Origin: Mariprofundus ferrooxydans PV-1
Lineage (GTDB): Bacteria > Pseudomonadota > Zetaproteobacteria > Mariprofundales > Mariprofundaceae
NCBI RefSeq assembly: GCF_000153765.1
Contig: NZ_DS022294.1
Location: forward strand, 1,362,049-1,426,048
Direction: 5' to 3'
DNA: 64,000 bases
Shown here: positions 51,200 to 61,763 of the stretch, piece after piece
How the letters are laid out: every line of letters begins with the position of its first letter
Numbering within the stretch: position 1 is the first letter of the stretch
Made by a program: the position numbers and the translations under genes
Notes under the pieces: generated by a model
What the model saw: only the letters and a program-made list of their open reading frames with translations
What the model was told of the DNA's origin: nothing
The model's database searches: none

Positions 51200-52124
51200 T
51201 TACATATTTCTGAGCGCCTGGATACGTGCTTCTGTCGAGGGGTGTGATGCGAACAGCGCCATCAGACCATCGCTTGTGCCGTGGATCTTCATGGTGGCCA
51301 GCGCATCTTTCGGAGCCAGTATGGAACTCTCCTCCTCGTCCGGGGAAGCCGTGCGCTGCGACAGTGCCTCAATCCTTTGCAGGGCGCGAATCATATTCTC
51401 GGAGCCGTAGGCACGGGCTGCATAGGCATCTGCCTTGAACTCGCGGTGGCGTGAGTGCCACATAACAACCACAGAAGCGAGGATTGAGAACAGGATCTGC
51501 AGCACCATATTGACGATAAAATAGAGCATAATATTCATCTCTCCGTCACGGGAGCCGGCACTGGCGATCAGGCGGGCAATCATGCCGGCCAGAAAATAAA
51601 CAAAAGTGTTCATCAGTCCCTGCAGCAGCGTGGTGGCGACCATATCGCCGTTGTCCACATGCCCCATTTCGTGCGCAAGCACCGATTTGAGCTCATCTTC
51701 CGTCATGGCCATAGCCAGTCCGGAGGAGACGGCTACCATGGCACTGTTGCGCGTGGGACCTGTGGCGAATGCGTTGGGGGCATCATCCCAGTAAACCCAT
51801 ACTTCCGGCATCTGATGCCGCCCGTTGTGACAGCTCTTTTACGGTATTAAATACGAGATGCTCTTTGGGTGTACTGGGATTGGTTACCTGTTGCATCTTG
51901 TACATGCGTTTGGCCATCGGCTTGGACATCCACAGCGAAATGAACGCGCCGCCAAAGCCGAATACCATGGCCCAGGCGAACTGATAGGTGGCAACACTGC
52001 CGCGCAAATCAATGCCGAAAGCGGGCAAAACAAAGTTAATCAGGATCGAGCCGCTGATCGCCAGCGTCAGAAATACCAGTAAATTGGTGATAATCAGCAT
52101 GAACAGGCCTTTAAAGCTTCGCAT
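51200..52124 (-). pseudogene. htpX: Zinc protease HtpX, split by a frameshift
   Basis: HtpX is a membrane metalloprotease that removes damaged membrane proteins. The N-terminal part (52124 to about 51816) has two membrane helices and reads to VKELSQRA, then runs off frame to a stop near 51783. The C-terminal part continues in another frame from MPEVWVYWDD, including DAPNAFATG, the zinc site HEMGHVDNGD and two further helices. Homologues read QAGI-x-MPQV at the join, so the sequence lacks a net 2 bases (or has 1 extra) near 51811-51825. It could be a real pseudogene, a sequencing error in a G run, or recoding. Confidence 0.85.
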
Positions 52125-52220
52125 GAATCCTCCGGATTGTTACTATAGGTGCAAATGTGGAGGCGATATGCTGACTTTTCAAGCCTTGAAAATAGATGAT
52201 TGTAGCCTTAAGTACCGTTC

Positions 52221-54731
52221 ATGAATTCAGATACCATACACTCCCCCGAATCCCTTGATGCAGCCGCGGCTGCAGATGCGGAGAGCAATCATACAAATGA
52301 CAGTGCTGCCGGCCCTGACACAGCGAAAGAAGGGACGCTGGTGCGTTCCGATGAGGTACTTCCGAAACAGTTGACCCTGCTGCCGCTGTCCAACAGGCCC
52401 CTGTTCCCGGGTCTGGTTGTGCCGCTGATCTATGAAGGCGGAGAGATGGGCAAGGTGGTGCGCGCGCTGGCCGATAGTCATGAGCAGTATGTCGGCCTGG
52501 TATTGGTGCGCGATGAGGGTGAGCCCTATGCGCCGCAGAACCTGTTTGAAGTCGGTGTTGTCGCCCGTATTGCCAAAGCGGTGGAGATCGAGGGGCACGG
52601 GTTGCATCTGGTGGTCGAATGCATGCGTCGATTCAGCATCGACGGCTTCATCACCAGTGAAAATCCGATCCGGGTAGCTGCCAGCTATCGTCCTGAAACT
52701 GCGTATGATGATAACATTGAACTGCGTGCCTATACGGTGGCAGTGATCAATACGATCAAGGAGTTGCTCAAACACAACCCGATGTATGAGGAAGAGTTGC
52801 GCCTGTTTGCCTCGCGTTTTGATGTCAATGAGCCGAACAGACTTGCCGATTTCGCTGCCAGCCTGACTACCGCCAGCAGGGAGGATTTGCAGGATATTCT
52901 GGAAACATACCCTATTTTCGATCGTCTGAAAAAAGTGGTGTCACTGCTGAACCGTGAACTCAATGTTAGCAAGGTGCAGACCCGGATACGCGAGAATATT
53001 GATGAGCGTATTTCCGAGCAGCAGCGCCATTTCTTTTTGCAGGAGCAGTTGCAGGAAATTCAGCGCGAACTGGGTATGAATGAAGATCCTCAGGAAAAAG
53101 TGCTGGATGACTTCCGTAAAAAGGCAAAAAAGTTGGATTTCAGCACAGAGGCCGGGAAAGCTTTTGACGAGGAGATGAACAGGCTGTCGATGCTCGATAG
53201 TACATCACCCGAATATAATGTAACCCGTAGCTATCTGGAGTGGCTGACATGGTTGCCGTGGGGCAAGTATTGCCGCGAACGCTATAATCTGAAAACCGCG
53301 TCGCGCGCCCTGAACAAGCATCACTCCGGCCTGGATGATGTAAAGGATCGTATCCTTGAGTTTATTGCAGTCGGCGCCCGCAAGAAAGCGGTGGGCGGCT
53401 CGATTATTCTGTTTGTCGGCCCGCCGGGTGTCGGTAAGACGTCGCTGGGTAAGGCGATTGCCGAGGCAGTGAACCGGCCGTTCTTTCGCTTTTCTGTCGG
53501 CGGTATGCGCGATGAAGCGGAAATCAAGGGGCATCGGCGCACCTATATCGGCGCGATGCCGGGCAAAATTGTGCAGGCGCTCAAGCGTGTGGAGGTCTCC
53601 AACCCGGTCATCATGATTGATGAAGTGGATAAAATCGGTTCCGATTTCCGCGGTGACCCGGCTTCAGCATTGCTGGAGGTGCTCGATCCGGAACAGAATT
53701 CGGATTTTATGGATCACTATCTCGATGTCCGGTTTGACCTGTCGCAGGTGCTGTTCCTGCTGACAGCCAATCAGCTTGATACCGTGCCGGGGCCGCTGCT
53801 GGATCGTGCCGAGATCATCCGACTGCCGGGCTATATGGCCAGCGAGAAGGTGGAGATTGCCCGCAAACACCTGTGGCCGAACCAGCTGAAAGAGCATGCG
53901 CTGGATCGTCAGGATGTCTCTGTCACGAGTTCTGTATTCCGTCATCTGGTTGAAGATTATGCCCGTGAGCCGGGCGTGCGCCGTCTGGAAGGGCTGATGA
54001 AAAAGATTCTGCGCAAGCTCTCGAGAAATCTGGCGGAAGAGAAGCTAGAGCTGCCGGTACGCATTGGCGTGTCCGACATCAAGGATTATATCGGTTTGCC
54101 GCGCTTTCGCGAACAGGCCATCAAGGAGGGAGTGGGCCTGGCAACAGGGCTGGCCTGGACCGCGATGGGGGGCACGACGTTGACGCTGGAGGCGGCGGTC
54201 ATCCATCATGACCAGCGCGGCATGAAAATTACCGGTCAGCTGGGCAAGGTGATGCAGGAGTCATCCGATATCGCCTACTCCTATATATCAGCCAACCTGG
54301 AGCGTTTTGGCGCGCCGGCAGACTTCTTCGACAAGGCTTTTGTGCATATGCATGTGCCGGAAGGTGCTGTGCCCAAGGATGGTCCGAGCGCAGGCATTAC
54401 CATGGCGACGGCATTGCTCTCGCTGGCACTCGGCAAGGCACCGGCTCACATTGCGATGACCGGCGAAATGACGCTGGTCGGCGAAGTGCTGCCGATTGGT
54501 GGTGAGCGCGAGAAGCTGCTGGCGGTCAAGCGCCTTGGCATTACCGAGGTGATTCTGCCTGTCGGCAATAAAGTGGATGTGGACGAGTTGCCTGAGTCGG
54601 TGCGTGAAGGCATTACCATCCATTATGCCCGCCACTTCAGTGATGTGGCCCGGTTGATGTTCGGTATCCGCATGAAGCCGGCAACACGGCGAAAGACGGC
54701 AATAGCGAAACAGCCCGAGGCTGCTTCCTGA
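52221..54731 (+). CDS. lon: ATP-dependent protease Lon
   Basis: An 836-aa AAA+ serine protease for damaged and regulatory proteins. The N-terminal LON domain begins after an unusual 45-residue acidic/Ala-rich extension. Walker A GPPGVGKT is at 400-407. The catalytic dyad is Ser723 (in KDGPSAG) and Lys765 (in GGEREK). The start at 52221 has no strong Shine-Dalgarno, so a later start that removes part of the extension is possible. It is divergent from htpX; both serve protein quality control. Confidence 0.97.
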   Translation: MNSDTIHSPESLDAAAAADAESNHTNDSAAGPDTAKEGTLVRSDEVLPKQLTLLPLSNRPLFPGLVVPLIYEGGEMGKVVRALADSHEQYVGLVLVRDEGEPYAPQNLFEVGVVARIAKAVEIEGHGLHLVVECMRRFSIDGFITSENPIRVAASYRPETAYDDNIELRAYTVAVINTIKELLKHNPMYEEELRLFASRFDVNEPNRLADFAASLTTASREDLQDILETYPIFDRLKKVVSLLNRELNVSKVQTRIRENIDERISEQQRHFFLQEQLQEIQRELGMNEDPQEKVLDDFRKKAKKLDFSTEAGKAFDEEMNRLSMLDSTSPEYNVTRSYLEWLTWLPWGKYCRERYNLKTASRALNKHHSGLDDVKDRILEFIAVGARKKAVGGSIILFVGPPGVGKTSLGKAIAEAVNRPFFRFSVGGMRDEAEIKGHRRTYIGAMPGKIVQALKRVEVSNPVIMIDEVDKIGSDFRGDPASALLEVLDPEQNSDFMDHYLDVRFDLSQVLFLLTANQLDTVPGPLLDRAEIIRLPGYMASEKVEIARKHLWPNQLKEHALDRQDVSVTSSVFRHLVEDYAREPGVRRLEGLMKKILRKLSRNLAEEKLELPVRIGVSDIKDYIGLPRFREQAIKEGVGLATGLAWTAMGGTTLTLEAAVIHHDQRGMKITGQLGKVMQESSDIAYSYISANLERFGAPADFFDKAFVHMHVPEGAVPKDGPSAGITMATALLSLALGKAPAHIAMTGEMTLVGEVLPIGGEREKLLAVKRLGITEVILPVGNKVDVDELPESVREGITIHYARHFSDVARLMFGIRMKPATRRKTAIAKQPEAAS

Positions 54732-54814
54732 GGTAATGAACCAACGTTGTTCAGTCGGGCTACCCGGGTTTTACGGCGTTTGACCATGGGGTGAATGGTT
54801 TTTGTTGCGACGTA

Positions 54815-55516
54815 TCAGGAGATCTTGACGATGATATCGTTGAGCTTGTCTGCGGCATGGGCCAGTCGATCCGCTCCGTTGGACATGTGACGGTATATTT
54901 CGCGATGTTTGAAAATATCAATGATTGCCAGTGCCAGCAGTTGGTGTCCGTCGCCGTTGTTATCGCCGGGTATTTTTTGCAGCATGGCTTCAGTCTGAAA
55001 CAGTTCGGCGATGGAGTGGCGATAGACGTTTTCAACCTTGCGTTCGGCTTTGCGCGCGGCCATTGCATCATGCTCGGCATGGGCCGGGTTGGTCGAGAGC
55101 TTGGCAAAACCGCGTTGCAGCGCTTCACTGCCTGCCCGTAATTCGATCGCCATTTCGAGCATGTGCCGATCCGGCTCCAGGCTCAGTACCTCCAGCTCGC
55201 GTATGGTGCTTTTTGCATAATTGATGATCTCATCAATACTGGTAATCGCATCATAGATGTCCTCACGATCCATCGGTGTCGTGAATGCCTTGTCGAGCAC
55301 GTGATTGTTGCGTCGTTTGAGTTTGTCCCCCTGTTTTTCCAGGTGGCGGATTTCAGCTGCGGTATCGGCATCGCCCCGCTCCATATGGCTGACGAATACG
55401 GTCATCGTTTGTACGCACAGGTCACACTGCTCATTGATTAGTGAGAAAAAATCCGGCATCGGAGGGATTACCCTGTCGATCAGTCGTTTCAGAAAAGTTC
55501 CGATTGACGTGCTCAT
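54815..55516 (-). CDS. DUF47 family PhoU-like protein
   Basis: A 233-aa all-helical protein of the DUF47/TIGR00153 family, structurally related to PhoU, with acidic motifs (EIRHLEKQGD, DREDIYDAITSIDEI) that bind metal clusters in PhoU. Members lie next to PiT phosphate transporters and are thought to regulate them. Here it follows the pit gene by 1 bp, which supports that. Confidence 0.9.
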   Translation of the reverse strand: MSTSIGTFLKRLIDRVIPPMPDFFSLINEQCDLCVQTMTVFVSHMERGDADTAAEIRHLEKQGDKLKRRNNHVLDKAFTTPMDREDIYDAITSIDEIINYAKSTIRELEVLSLEPDRHMLEMAIELRAGSEALQRGFAKLSTNPAHAEHDAMAARKAERKVENVYRHSIAELFQTEAMLQKIPGDNNGDGHQLLALAIIDIFKHREIYRHMSNGADRLAHAADKLNDIIVKIS

Positions 55517-55517
55517 A

Positions 55518-56579
55518 TCACCCGCCTCCTGTGTTTATGTTCAGTCCGTAGTTCAACAGCAGATAACCCGCCGCCGCGATCAATGCCGCGCCCGGAATGG
55601 TGATGATCCATGTGCTGACAATATCACCGGCTTTTCTCCAGCGAACCGAGCGGGGGCGCTCTGATGCGCCGATGCCCATGATGGATGAGGAGACCACGTG
55701 CGTGGTGGATACAGGCCCGCCCAACAGGGCTGCGGAAAAAATTACTACACCGGCCGTGATCTGAGCGTTTACGGCATGTAATGGTCTGATTTTGTATATA
55801 CCGAAGCCTACCGTTCGCACAATGCGCCAGCCGCCGGACATGATGCCCAGCGTGATCGCCACGGCACAGAGCAATACGACCCAGAACGGCACGGCAAACT
55901 GAGGTATAAAACCGCCCAACAGCAAGACCAGCGTGATTACGCCCATGCTCTTCTGGGCATCATTGGCGCCATGGGCAAAGGCCAAAGCTGCGGTGGTAAG
56001 GAATTGCATGCGCCTGAGTGTGTGATTTACCTGCAGAGGTGCACTGCGCAGCAGCCATCCAACCCAGCGATGGATCAGAAAACCGCCCCAGAAGCCGATA
56101 ATCGGGCTGATTAACAGTGCCAGCAACACCTTGAATACGCCGATAAGATGGCCATCGGCCAACTCTCTCACGCCCCATACGATATGCTCACTGCCTGCAG
56201 ATACCAGGACAGCACCTACCAGACCGCCAACCAGGGCATGCGAGGAGGAGGATGGGATGCCAAAACGCCAAGTGATGATATTCCAGGTTACAGCAGCGCT
56301 TACGCCGCATAAAATAATGACCATGGCCGGCATGGCCTGCAACTCGGAAATGTCGACAAAGCTGCCGATGGTATCGGCGACGGCCGTGCCGCCAAGCAGG
56401 GGGCCGAGGAACTCAAAAAAGCCGACGATGAGCACGGCCTGTAGCGGCGTCATGGCGCGTGAGGCAATCGAGGTGGCAATGATGTTGGATGCATCATGAA
56501 AGCCGTTGGTATAGTCAAACACCACCAGCACGACCACCGTCACCGTCGCGATCACGATCAGACTATCCAACGTGCTCAC
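55518..56579 (-). CDS. PiT-family inorganic phosphate transporter
   Basis: A 353-aa membrane protein with about ten hydrophobic helices and the two inverted PiT signatures: FDYTNGFHDASNIIA near the N-terminus and FAHGANDAQKSMG in the second half. PiT proteins take up neutral metal-phosphate complexes driven by protons or Na+. It forms an operon with the DUF47 gene. Confidence 0.93.
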   Translation of the reverse strand: MSTLDSLIVIATVTVVVLVVFDYTNGFHDASNIIATSIASRAMTPLQAVLIVGFFEFLGPLLGGTAVADTIGSFVDISELQAMPAMVIILCGVSAAVTWNIITWRFGIPSSSSHALVGGLVGAVLVSAGSEHIVWGVRELADGHLIGVFKVLLALLISPIIGFWGGFLIHRWVGWLLRSAPLQVNHTLRRMQFLTTAALAFAHGANDAQKSMGVITLVLLLGGFIPQFAVPFWVVLLCAVAITLGIMSGGWRIVRTVGFGIYKIRPLHAVNAQITAGVVIFSAALLGGPVSTTHVVSSSIMGIGASERPRSVRWRKAGDIVSTWIITIPGAALIAAAGYLLLNYGLNINTGGG

Positions 56580-56694
56580 CTCCTGCCCGAAGGCTGATCA
56601 TACTCTTTGCGCAGGTTAACGGGCAACTGGAATGACTATTACTGAATGTAGATTAGCAGGTTGTGAAGTGTGAAACTCGGGCAGGGCGTGCGGG

Positions 56695-57177
56695 TCAGCT
56701 CTTTTTAAAACTGGTGATCAGCAGCAGGACGACGGCTACCGAGATGCAGGCATCTGCGATGTTGAAGGCGGGCCAGTGGTATTCGCTGCCGCCTATGCGT
56801 AGATACCAGTCGATAAAGTCAACGACGTAGCCCAGCTGGATACGGTCCCAGATGTTGCCTGCGGCACCGGCGAGAATCATCACCAGCAGCCATGAGGTGA
56901 TGCCTGAGTGATGGCGCTCCTTCCACCACCAGAGAAGAACGGCAATGGCGATACCGATCGTGACTGCCAGCAGCAACCAGAGCCGAACGGCATCCGGCAG
57001 GTCGGCGAACATGGAAAATGCGACGCCGGGATTGTAGGCGCGAACGATGTTGAAAAAGCCGTCAATCACCGAGAATGCATGGAAATTTGCCTGCTGTATC
57101 CACCATTTGGATAGTTGGTCTGCAGTGACCAGCAGGGCAAATAGCCCGATCTGCATAGTTGTCCGATTCATCATCAC
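56695..57177 (-). CDS. lspA: Lipoprotein signal peptidase II
   Basis: A 160-aa inner-membrane aspartyl protease with four transmembrane helices that cleaves prolipoproteins before the lipid-modified Cys. Catalytic Asp residues are in GNIWDRI and FNIADAC. The family usually has Ser or Ala after the second Asp, so this is within normal variation. It would process the lipoproteins at 33527 and 61446. It stands alone. Confidence 0.95.
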   Translation of the reverse strand: MMMNRTTMQIGLFALLVTADQLSKWWIQQANFHAFSVIDGFFNIVRAYNPGVAFSMFADLPDAVRLWLLLAVTIGIAIAVLLWWWKERHHSGITSWLLVMILAGAAGNIWDRIQLGYVVDFIDWYLRIGGSEYHWPAFNIADACISVAVVLLLITSFKKS

Positions 57178-57291
57178 TACCTCACTCTACGTGGCGCGAA
57201 GCATGGCATAACGCTATGGATATGCCAGCCGGAAGCAGCACAATCGTACAGTGAAATTGTTTTTCAATATAACGGAGTTCATGATGCGCCC

Positions 57292-58758
57292 ATGAATCAG
57301 CATACGATGGCTTTCTTGCGGCCTATTATGACGGTTATGGCCTTCGTGCTTATGATGGGAGCGGCTTTGTGCGTTCCGTCCATATCACTGGTTGGACATG
57401 AAGGGTTGCATACAGCGCACAGTTTTATTTATTCGGCCATTGCATTTGCAGTTACGGGAGCCCTGCTGTTTCTCATCTTTCGGGCAGAGCGCTTTGAAGT
57501 ATCGAGTCAGCAACTGTATCTGATTACTGTATTCAGCTGGTTACTTTTTGCCCTTATTGGCTCTATTCCGCTCTACTTCGGTTTACACGGACTCTCTTTT
57601 ACCGATGCCTTTTTTGAGTCCATATCAGGGATAACCACTACCGGTTCAACGGTTCTTGAAAGACTGGATACGATGCCCCGCAGTATTCTGTTGTGGCGAG
57701 GCATTCTGCAATGGATAGGCGGCATTGGCGTGATTGTGGTTGGTATCGCCATTTTGCCGTACCTCAGAGTGGGTGGCATGCGTATGTTCTCCACAGAGTC
57801 ATCTGACTGGTCGGACAAGACGCTGCATCATGCGCAAACGTTCATTCAGAATATCAGCCTGATTTATTTCACGTTCACGCTGCTGGCTTGTCTGTTGTAC
57901 TGGCTGGCGGGCATGAGTCTGTTTGATGCCGTCGTACACTCGATGACAACGCTTTCAACCGGCGGCTATGCGAACCATGACTCTTCTATGGGATATTTTA
58001 ATGATTATCCGCTGATCCTGTGGATTTCGAGTCTATTCATGCTGTTGGGATCATTGCCCTTTTCGCTCTTTGTCGGGGCCGCTCATGGTAAATGGCGCGA
58101 GCTTGTGCATGACAGTCAGGTGCGAGGCTTTATCGCATTTGTAACGATATTAATATTGCTGTTCAGTATTGAACGTACGATAAACAGTCACTTGAACTTT
58201 TTTCAGGTGCTCACACATGTGACGTTTAATGTCGTTTCGGTTATCACCACTACGGGCTATGCCTCTGATGACTATAGTCTGTGGGGGCCGTATGCCGTCA
58301 TTATCTTTTTCTATATTATGTTCGTTGGCGGATGTTCCGGATCCACAGCCGGCTCCATGAAGTTTTTCAGATTCCAGGTGGCATTTATCCTGTTGAGAAA
58401 CCAGTTGCATCTGATGCGGCATCCCAGCGCAGTTTACCCTTTGAAGTATAATGGTCGTTTGCTCTCCGACGATATCGTTCGCTCTATTGTCGCATTTTCA
58501 TTCTATTTTGTTTTTACCATTGCGGCGATCGCACTGTTTCTGTCGCTGACCGGACTGGATTTTATCACCAGCCTGAGTGCTGCTGCCACCGCCGTCACGA
58601 ATGTCGGCCCCGGCCTTGGGGAGACTGTTGGTCCGGCCGGTAATTTCTCATCTCTTTCTGATGCAGCCAAATGGATTTTATGTGCAGGCATGTTGATCGG
58701 GAGACTGGAAATCATGACTGTTATTGTTGTTTTCACCCGCACATTCTGGCGCATATGA
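57292..58758 (+). CDS. trkH: TrkH-family potassium transporter
   Basis: A 488-aa membrane protein with four repeated pore modules. Filter-like sequences TTTGST, TLSTGGY, TTTGYA and TNVGPG each carry the central glycine of Trk/Ktr transporters. Its length fits TrkH. The regulatory subunit TrkA is not adjacent; it may be elsewhere. Confidence 0.95.
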   Translation: MNQHTMAFLRPIMTVMAFVLMMGAALCVPSISLVGHEGLHTAHSFIYSAIAFAVTGALLFLIFRAERFEVSSQQLYLITVFSWLLFALIGSIPLYFGLHGLSFTDAFFESISGITTTGSTVLERLDTMPRSILLWRGILQWIGGIGVIVVGIAILPYLRVGGMRMFSTESSDWSDKTLHHAQTFIQNISLIYFTFTLLACLLYWLAGMSLFDAVVHSMTTLSTGGYANHDSSMGYFNDYPLILWISSLFMLLGSLPFSLFVGAAHGKWRELVHDSQVRGFIAFVTILILLFSIERTINSHLNFFQVLTHVTFNVVSVITTTGYASDDYSLWGPYAVIIFFYIMFVGGCSGSTAGSMKFFRFQVAFILLRNQLHLMRHPSAVYPLKYNGRLLSDDIVRSIVAFSFYFVFTIAAIALFLSLTGLDFITSLSAAATAVTNVGPGLGETVGPAGNFSSLSDAAKWILCAGMLIGRLEIMTVIVVFTRTFWRI

Positions 58759-58854
58759 TGGCAGATGCTTAAAGCTGTAATCATAAACAGGAAGTTCACT
58801 CCCGTTCGATGATTCAGGCTTATGCAATGGCCATGCTCATGCTACATTGCGGGC

Positions 58855-61443
58855 ATGGCAAAAACGTCGACTGACACCACGCACACACCCATGATGCAAC
58901 AGTATCTGAAGATCAAGTCCGAGTATGCGGACTGTCTGCTGTTCTATCGCATGGGCGATTTTTACGAGATGTTTTTTGATGATGCGGCAGAGGCATCAAA
59001 AATACTGGACATCACACTGACCAAACGCGGGAAAGCCGGGGGTGATGATATCCCTATGGCAGGCGTGCCCTGGCATCAGGCCGAGGGCTATCTGGCCAGG
59101 CTGGTGGCAGCCGGTAAACGCGTGGCGGTGTGCGAACAGATGGAACCACCTGACGGCAGCAAGGGGCCGGTGCGCCGGGAGGTAGTGCGTGTGGTGACCT
59201 CCGGCACCATTACCGAATCCGAACTGCTGGATCAGTCGCGCTCAGCTCCTCTTGCCGCCTGTTTTCATCAGGGAGAGCAGTGGGGTATTGCGGCTGTAGA
59301 CCTCTCCTGTGGACACTGGCGCTTGCTTGAGGGTCATGGCGACACGGCTTTTGAGGAGCAGTTGTCGGTGCTGGCTCCGGCTGAACTGCTGCTACAGAGC
59401 GGCGATGATATGGTGTTCGAAATGCCTGTGGCCAGGCCCGGTGACTGGAGCTTCTCGGTTGCAGTTACGCGTGAGCAGCTGGAGCAGCACTTCGGCATCA
59501 GCGACTGGCAGTCGCTGAATCTGGATGCGCATCCGCTGGCAGCTGCGGCTGCGGGTGCCGCGCTTGTTTATCTGGGCCAGACACAGAAGTGTGCGCTGGC
59601 ACACCTGCAGCTGCCGGTGTTTATTGAGCAGGGCGAGGGGATGCGCATTGATATGCGTTCGCGGCGCAACCTGGAGCTCTACTGTTCTCTGGCAGGAGAC
59701 CCGAAAGGGGGCATGATTGCCGTGCTGGATGACAGCTGCACGCCGATGGGCGCGCGGTTGCTGCGCCAATGGATTGACAACCCGCTGACGGATCTGGAGC
59801 GCCTGCGCCAGCGACAGGATGCTGTGCAGAGCCTGATTGATGACAACGAAATGATGCATGCCGCGCGTACACAATTGCGCGATGTACGCGATATGGAGCG
59901 TATGCTGACCCGTATTGTGCTGGCACGTGCGAATCCGCGTGACTTCAGGGGGATAGCCGAGGCATTGCTGGCGCTACCTGTACTGTACAACTTGCTGGGG
60001 GATCGCGGCGGTTTGTTTTCCGATATGATTTCTGCGTTGCAGGGACTGGAGACAATAGCCGGAGAGATGGATCGTGCCATCATTGAGATGCCTCCTGCAC
60101 TGTTTCGTGATGGCGGCGTGATCCGGGAGGGCTTTGATGCGGAGCTGGATCGCTTGCGCGGGCTGGCTCGCGATGCCGGTGACTGGTTGCGCGATTATGA
60201 GGCGCGGGAGAGGGAGCGCACCGGGCTGACCAATCTGCGTGTTAAATACAATAAAGTGTTCGGTTACTTTATCGAGATTTCCAGAGCACAGGCCAGAGAA
60301 GCGCCGGCGGACTACGTGCGTAAACAGACACTGGTCAATGCCGAACGTTTTATTACCGATGAGCTGCATCAGTTTGAATCGGAAATCCTTGGTGCGCGTG
60401 ATGCCGCCATGCAGCGTGAGGATGAACTGATTGAGTCGGTGCGCCAGTTGTTGTGCTCCCATGCTGCAAGTATCCAGCAGGCGGCGCGGGCTGTGGCCGA
60501 GCTGGATGTGCTGGCCTGTTTTGCGCATCTGGCGATTCGCCACCGGTATGTGCGGCCACAGGTGCATGCCGGACGCAATATGAAAATTGTTGCAGGGCGC
60601 CACCCTGTCGTCGAACGTCATCTGCAGGGCGATGAACCGTTTGTGGCCAATGACACGCATATGGATATGAAATCGCGCCGCTTTATGCTGCTGACCGGGC
60701 CGAATATGGGCGGTAAATCGACCTATATGCGACAGGTGGCATGGATTGTCTGGCTGGCGCATACGGGCTGTTTTGTGGCGGCGGACGAGGCGCGTATCCC
60801 GCTGACCCGGCGCCTGTTTACGCGCGTAGGTGCCGGCGATGAGCTGGCCAGCGGCCGTTCAACCTTCATGGTGGAGATGATGGAGACGGCGACTATTCTC
60901 AATCAGATGGGGCCGCGGTCGCTGGTGATCGTCGATGAAATCGGGCGCGGTACCAGTACCTGGGATGGTCTGGCTATTGCCTGGGCCGTGGCTGAGCGAC
61001 TGATCGGTGCCAGTGACATACTGACGCTGTTTGCCACCCATTATCATGAGCTGACGGAACTGCCCGATACATGGGCTGAGGCGTTTAATGCTTCTGTCAC
61101 GGTACGCGAGTGGAATGGATCGGTCATTTTCATGCATCAGGTGGTGGAGGATGCGGCCGACCAGTCGTATGGCATTGCCGTGGCGCAATTGGCCGGGCTG
61201 CCGCGTGAGGTGGTGAAGCGGGCAAGAGAACACCTGTTCCGGCTGGAGCATGGCTCCGAGCTGGTGGCGGAGTCGGGCAAGAATCAACTGGGACTGTTTG
61301 CTGTAGCTGAGAAGCGACAGCAGCAGGCGGAGCTGGATAGTTTGCGCGCGCTCAGGGAAAAGGTACGGCAGACTGATGTAAACAGTATGCGTCCGCTGGA
61401 CGCGCTGACGTTTCTCGATAATCTGATCCAGGAGGTGAAATAG
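58855..61443 (+). CDS. mutS: DNA mismatch repair protein MutS
   Basis: An 862-aa mismatch-recognition ATPase. The mismatch-binding motif Phe-x-Glu is in MGDFYEMF; Walker [10 protein letters not shown] at 615-623; the STFMVEM signature and Walker [17 protein letters not shown] follow. The frame is open from an ATG at 58822, but the ATG at 58855 starts the usual [19 protein letters not shown]4156-like lipoprotein gene follows after 2 bp. Confidence 0.97.
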   Translation: MAKTSTDTTHTPMMQQYLKIKSEYADCLLFYRMGDFYEMFFDDAAEASKILDITLTKRGKAGGDDIPMAGVPWHQAEGYLARLVAAGKRVAVCEQMEPPDGSKGPVRREVVRVVTSGTITESELLDQSRSAPLAACFHQGEQWGIAAVDLSCGHWRLLEGHGDTAFEEQLSVLAPAELLLQSGDDMVFEMPVARPGDWSFSVAVTREQLEQHFGISDWQSLNLDAHPLAAAAAGAALVYLGQTQKCALAHLQLPVFIEQGEGMRIDMRSRRNLELYCSLAGDPKGGMIAVLDDSCTPMGARLLRQWIDNPLTDLERLRQRQDAVQSLIDDNEMMHAARTQLRDVRDMERMLTRIVLARANPRDFRGIAEALLALPVLYNLLGDRGGLFSDMISALQGLETIAGEMDRAIIEMPPALFRDGGVIREGFDAELDRLRGLARDAGDWLRDYEARERERTGLTNLRVKYNKVFGYFIEISRAQAREAPADYVRKQTLVNAERFITDELHQFESEILGARDAAMQREDELIESVRQLLCSHAASIQQAARAVAELDVLACFAHLAIRHRYVRPQVHAGRNMKIVAGRHPVVERHLQGDEPFVANDTHMDMKSRRFMLLTGPNMGGKSTYMRQVAWIVWLAHTGCFVAADEARIPLTRRLFTRVGAGDELASGRSTFMVEMMETATILNQMGPRSLVIVDEIGRGTSTWDGLAIAWAVAERLIGASDILTLFATHYHELTELPDTWAEAFNASVTVREWNGSVIFMHQVVEDAADQSYGIAVAQLAGLPREVVKRAREHLFRLEHGSELVAESGKNQLGLFAVAEKRQQQAELDSLRALREKVRQTDVNSMRPLDALTFLDNLIQEVK

Positions 61444-61445
61444 AA

Positions 61446-61763
61446 ATGAGTTATATAAATAAGATCGCCATATTGGCGTTGCTGGCACTGAGCGCATGTA
61501 CATGGGTGGAGCCGACCAAGGCGGGCGTAAATGTGCGCGTGGCCTATTTAAGCCAGGTTGACGGATGTAAAGAGCTGGGCAAGGCAACTGTGTCGGTGCT
61601 CGATAAAGTGCTGTTTGTTTCACGCTCGAAGGAAGAGGTCGCAGATGAGCTGGAGACGTCGGGGCAGAATGCGGCAGCTGAAATGGGCGGTGATACCATT
61701 GTGCCCATGAGCCGGGTAGTCAATGGCGAACAGGTATTTCGTGTCTACCGTTGCAGGCAGTAA
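61446..61763 (+). CDS. DUF4156-like small lipoprotein
   Basis: A 105-aa lipoprotein with lipobox LSAC (Cys18) and a small domain beginning VRVAYLSQVDGCKELGKA and ending GEQVFRVYRC. The two cysteines after the lipobox could pair. It follows mutS by 2 bp and slightly overlaps the likely glnD start. Function unknown. Confidence 0.82.
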   Translation: MSYINKIAILALLALSACTWVEPTKAGVNVRVAYLSQVDGCKELGKATVSVLDKVLFVSRSKEEVADELETSGQNAAAEMGGDTIVPMSRVVNGEQVFRVYRCRQ

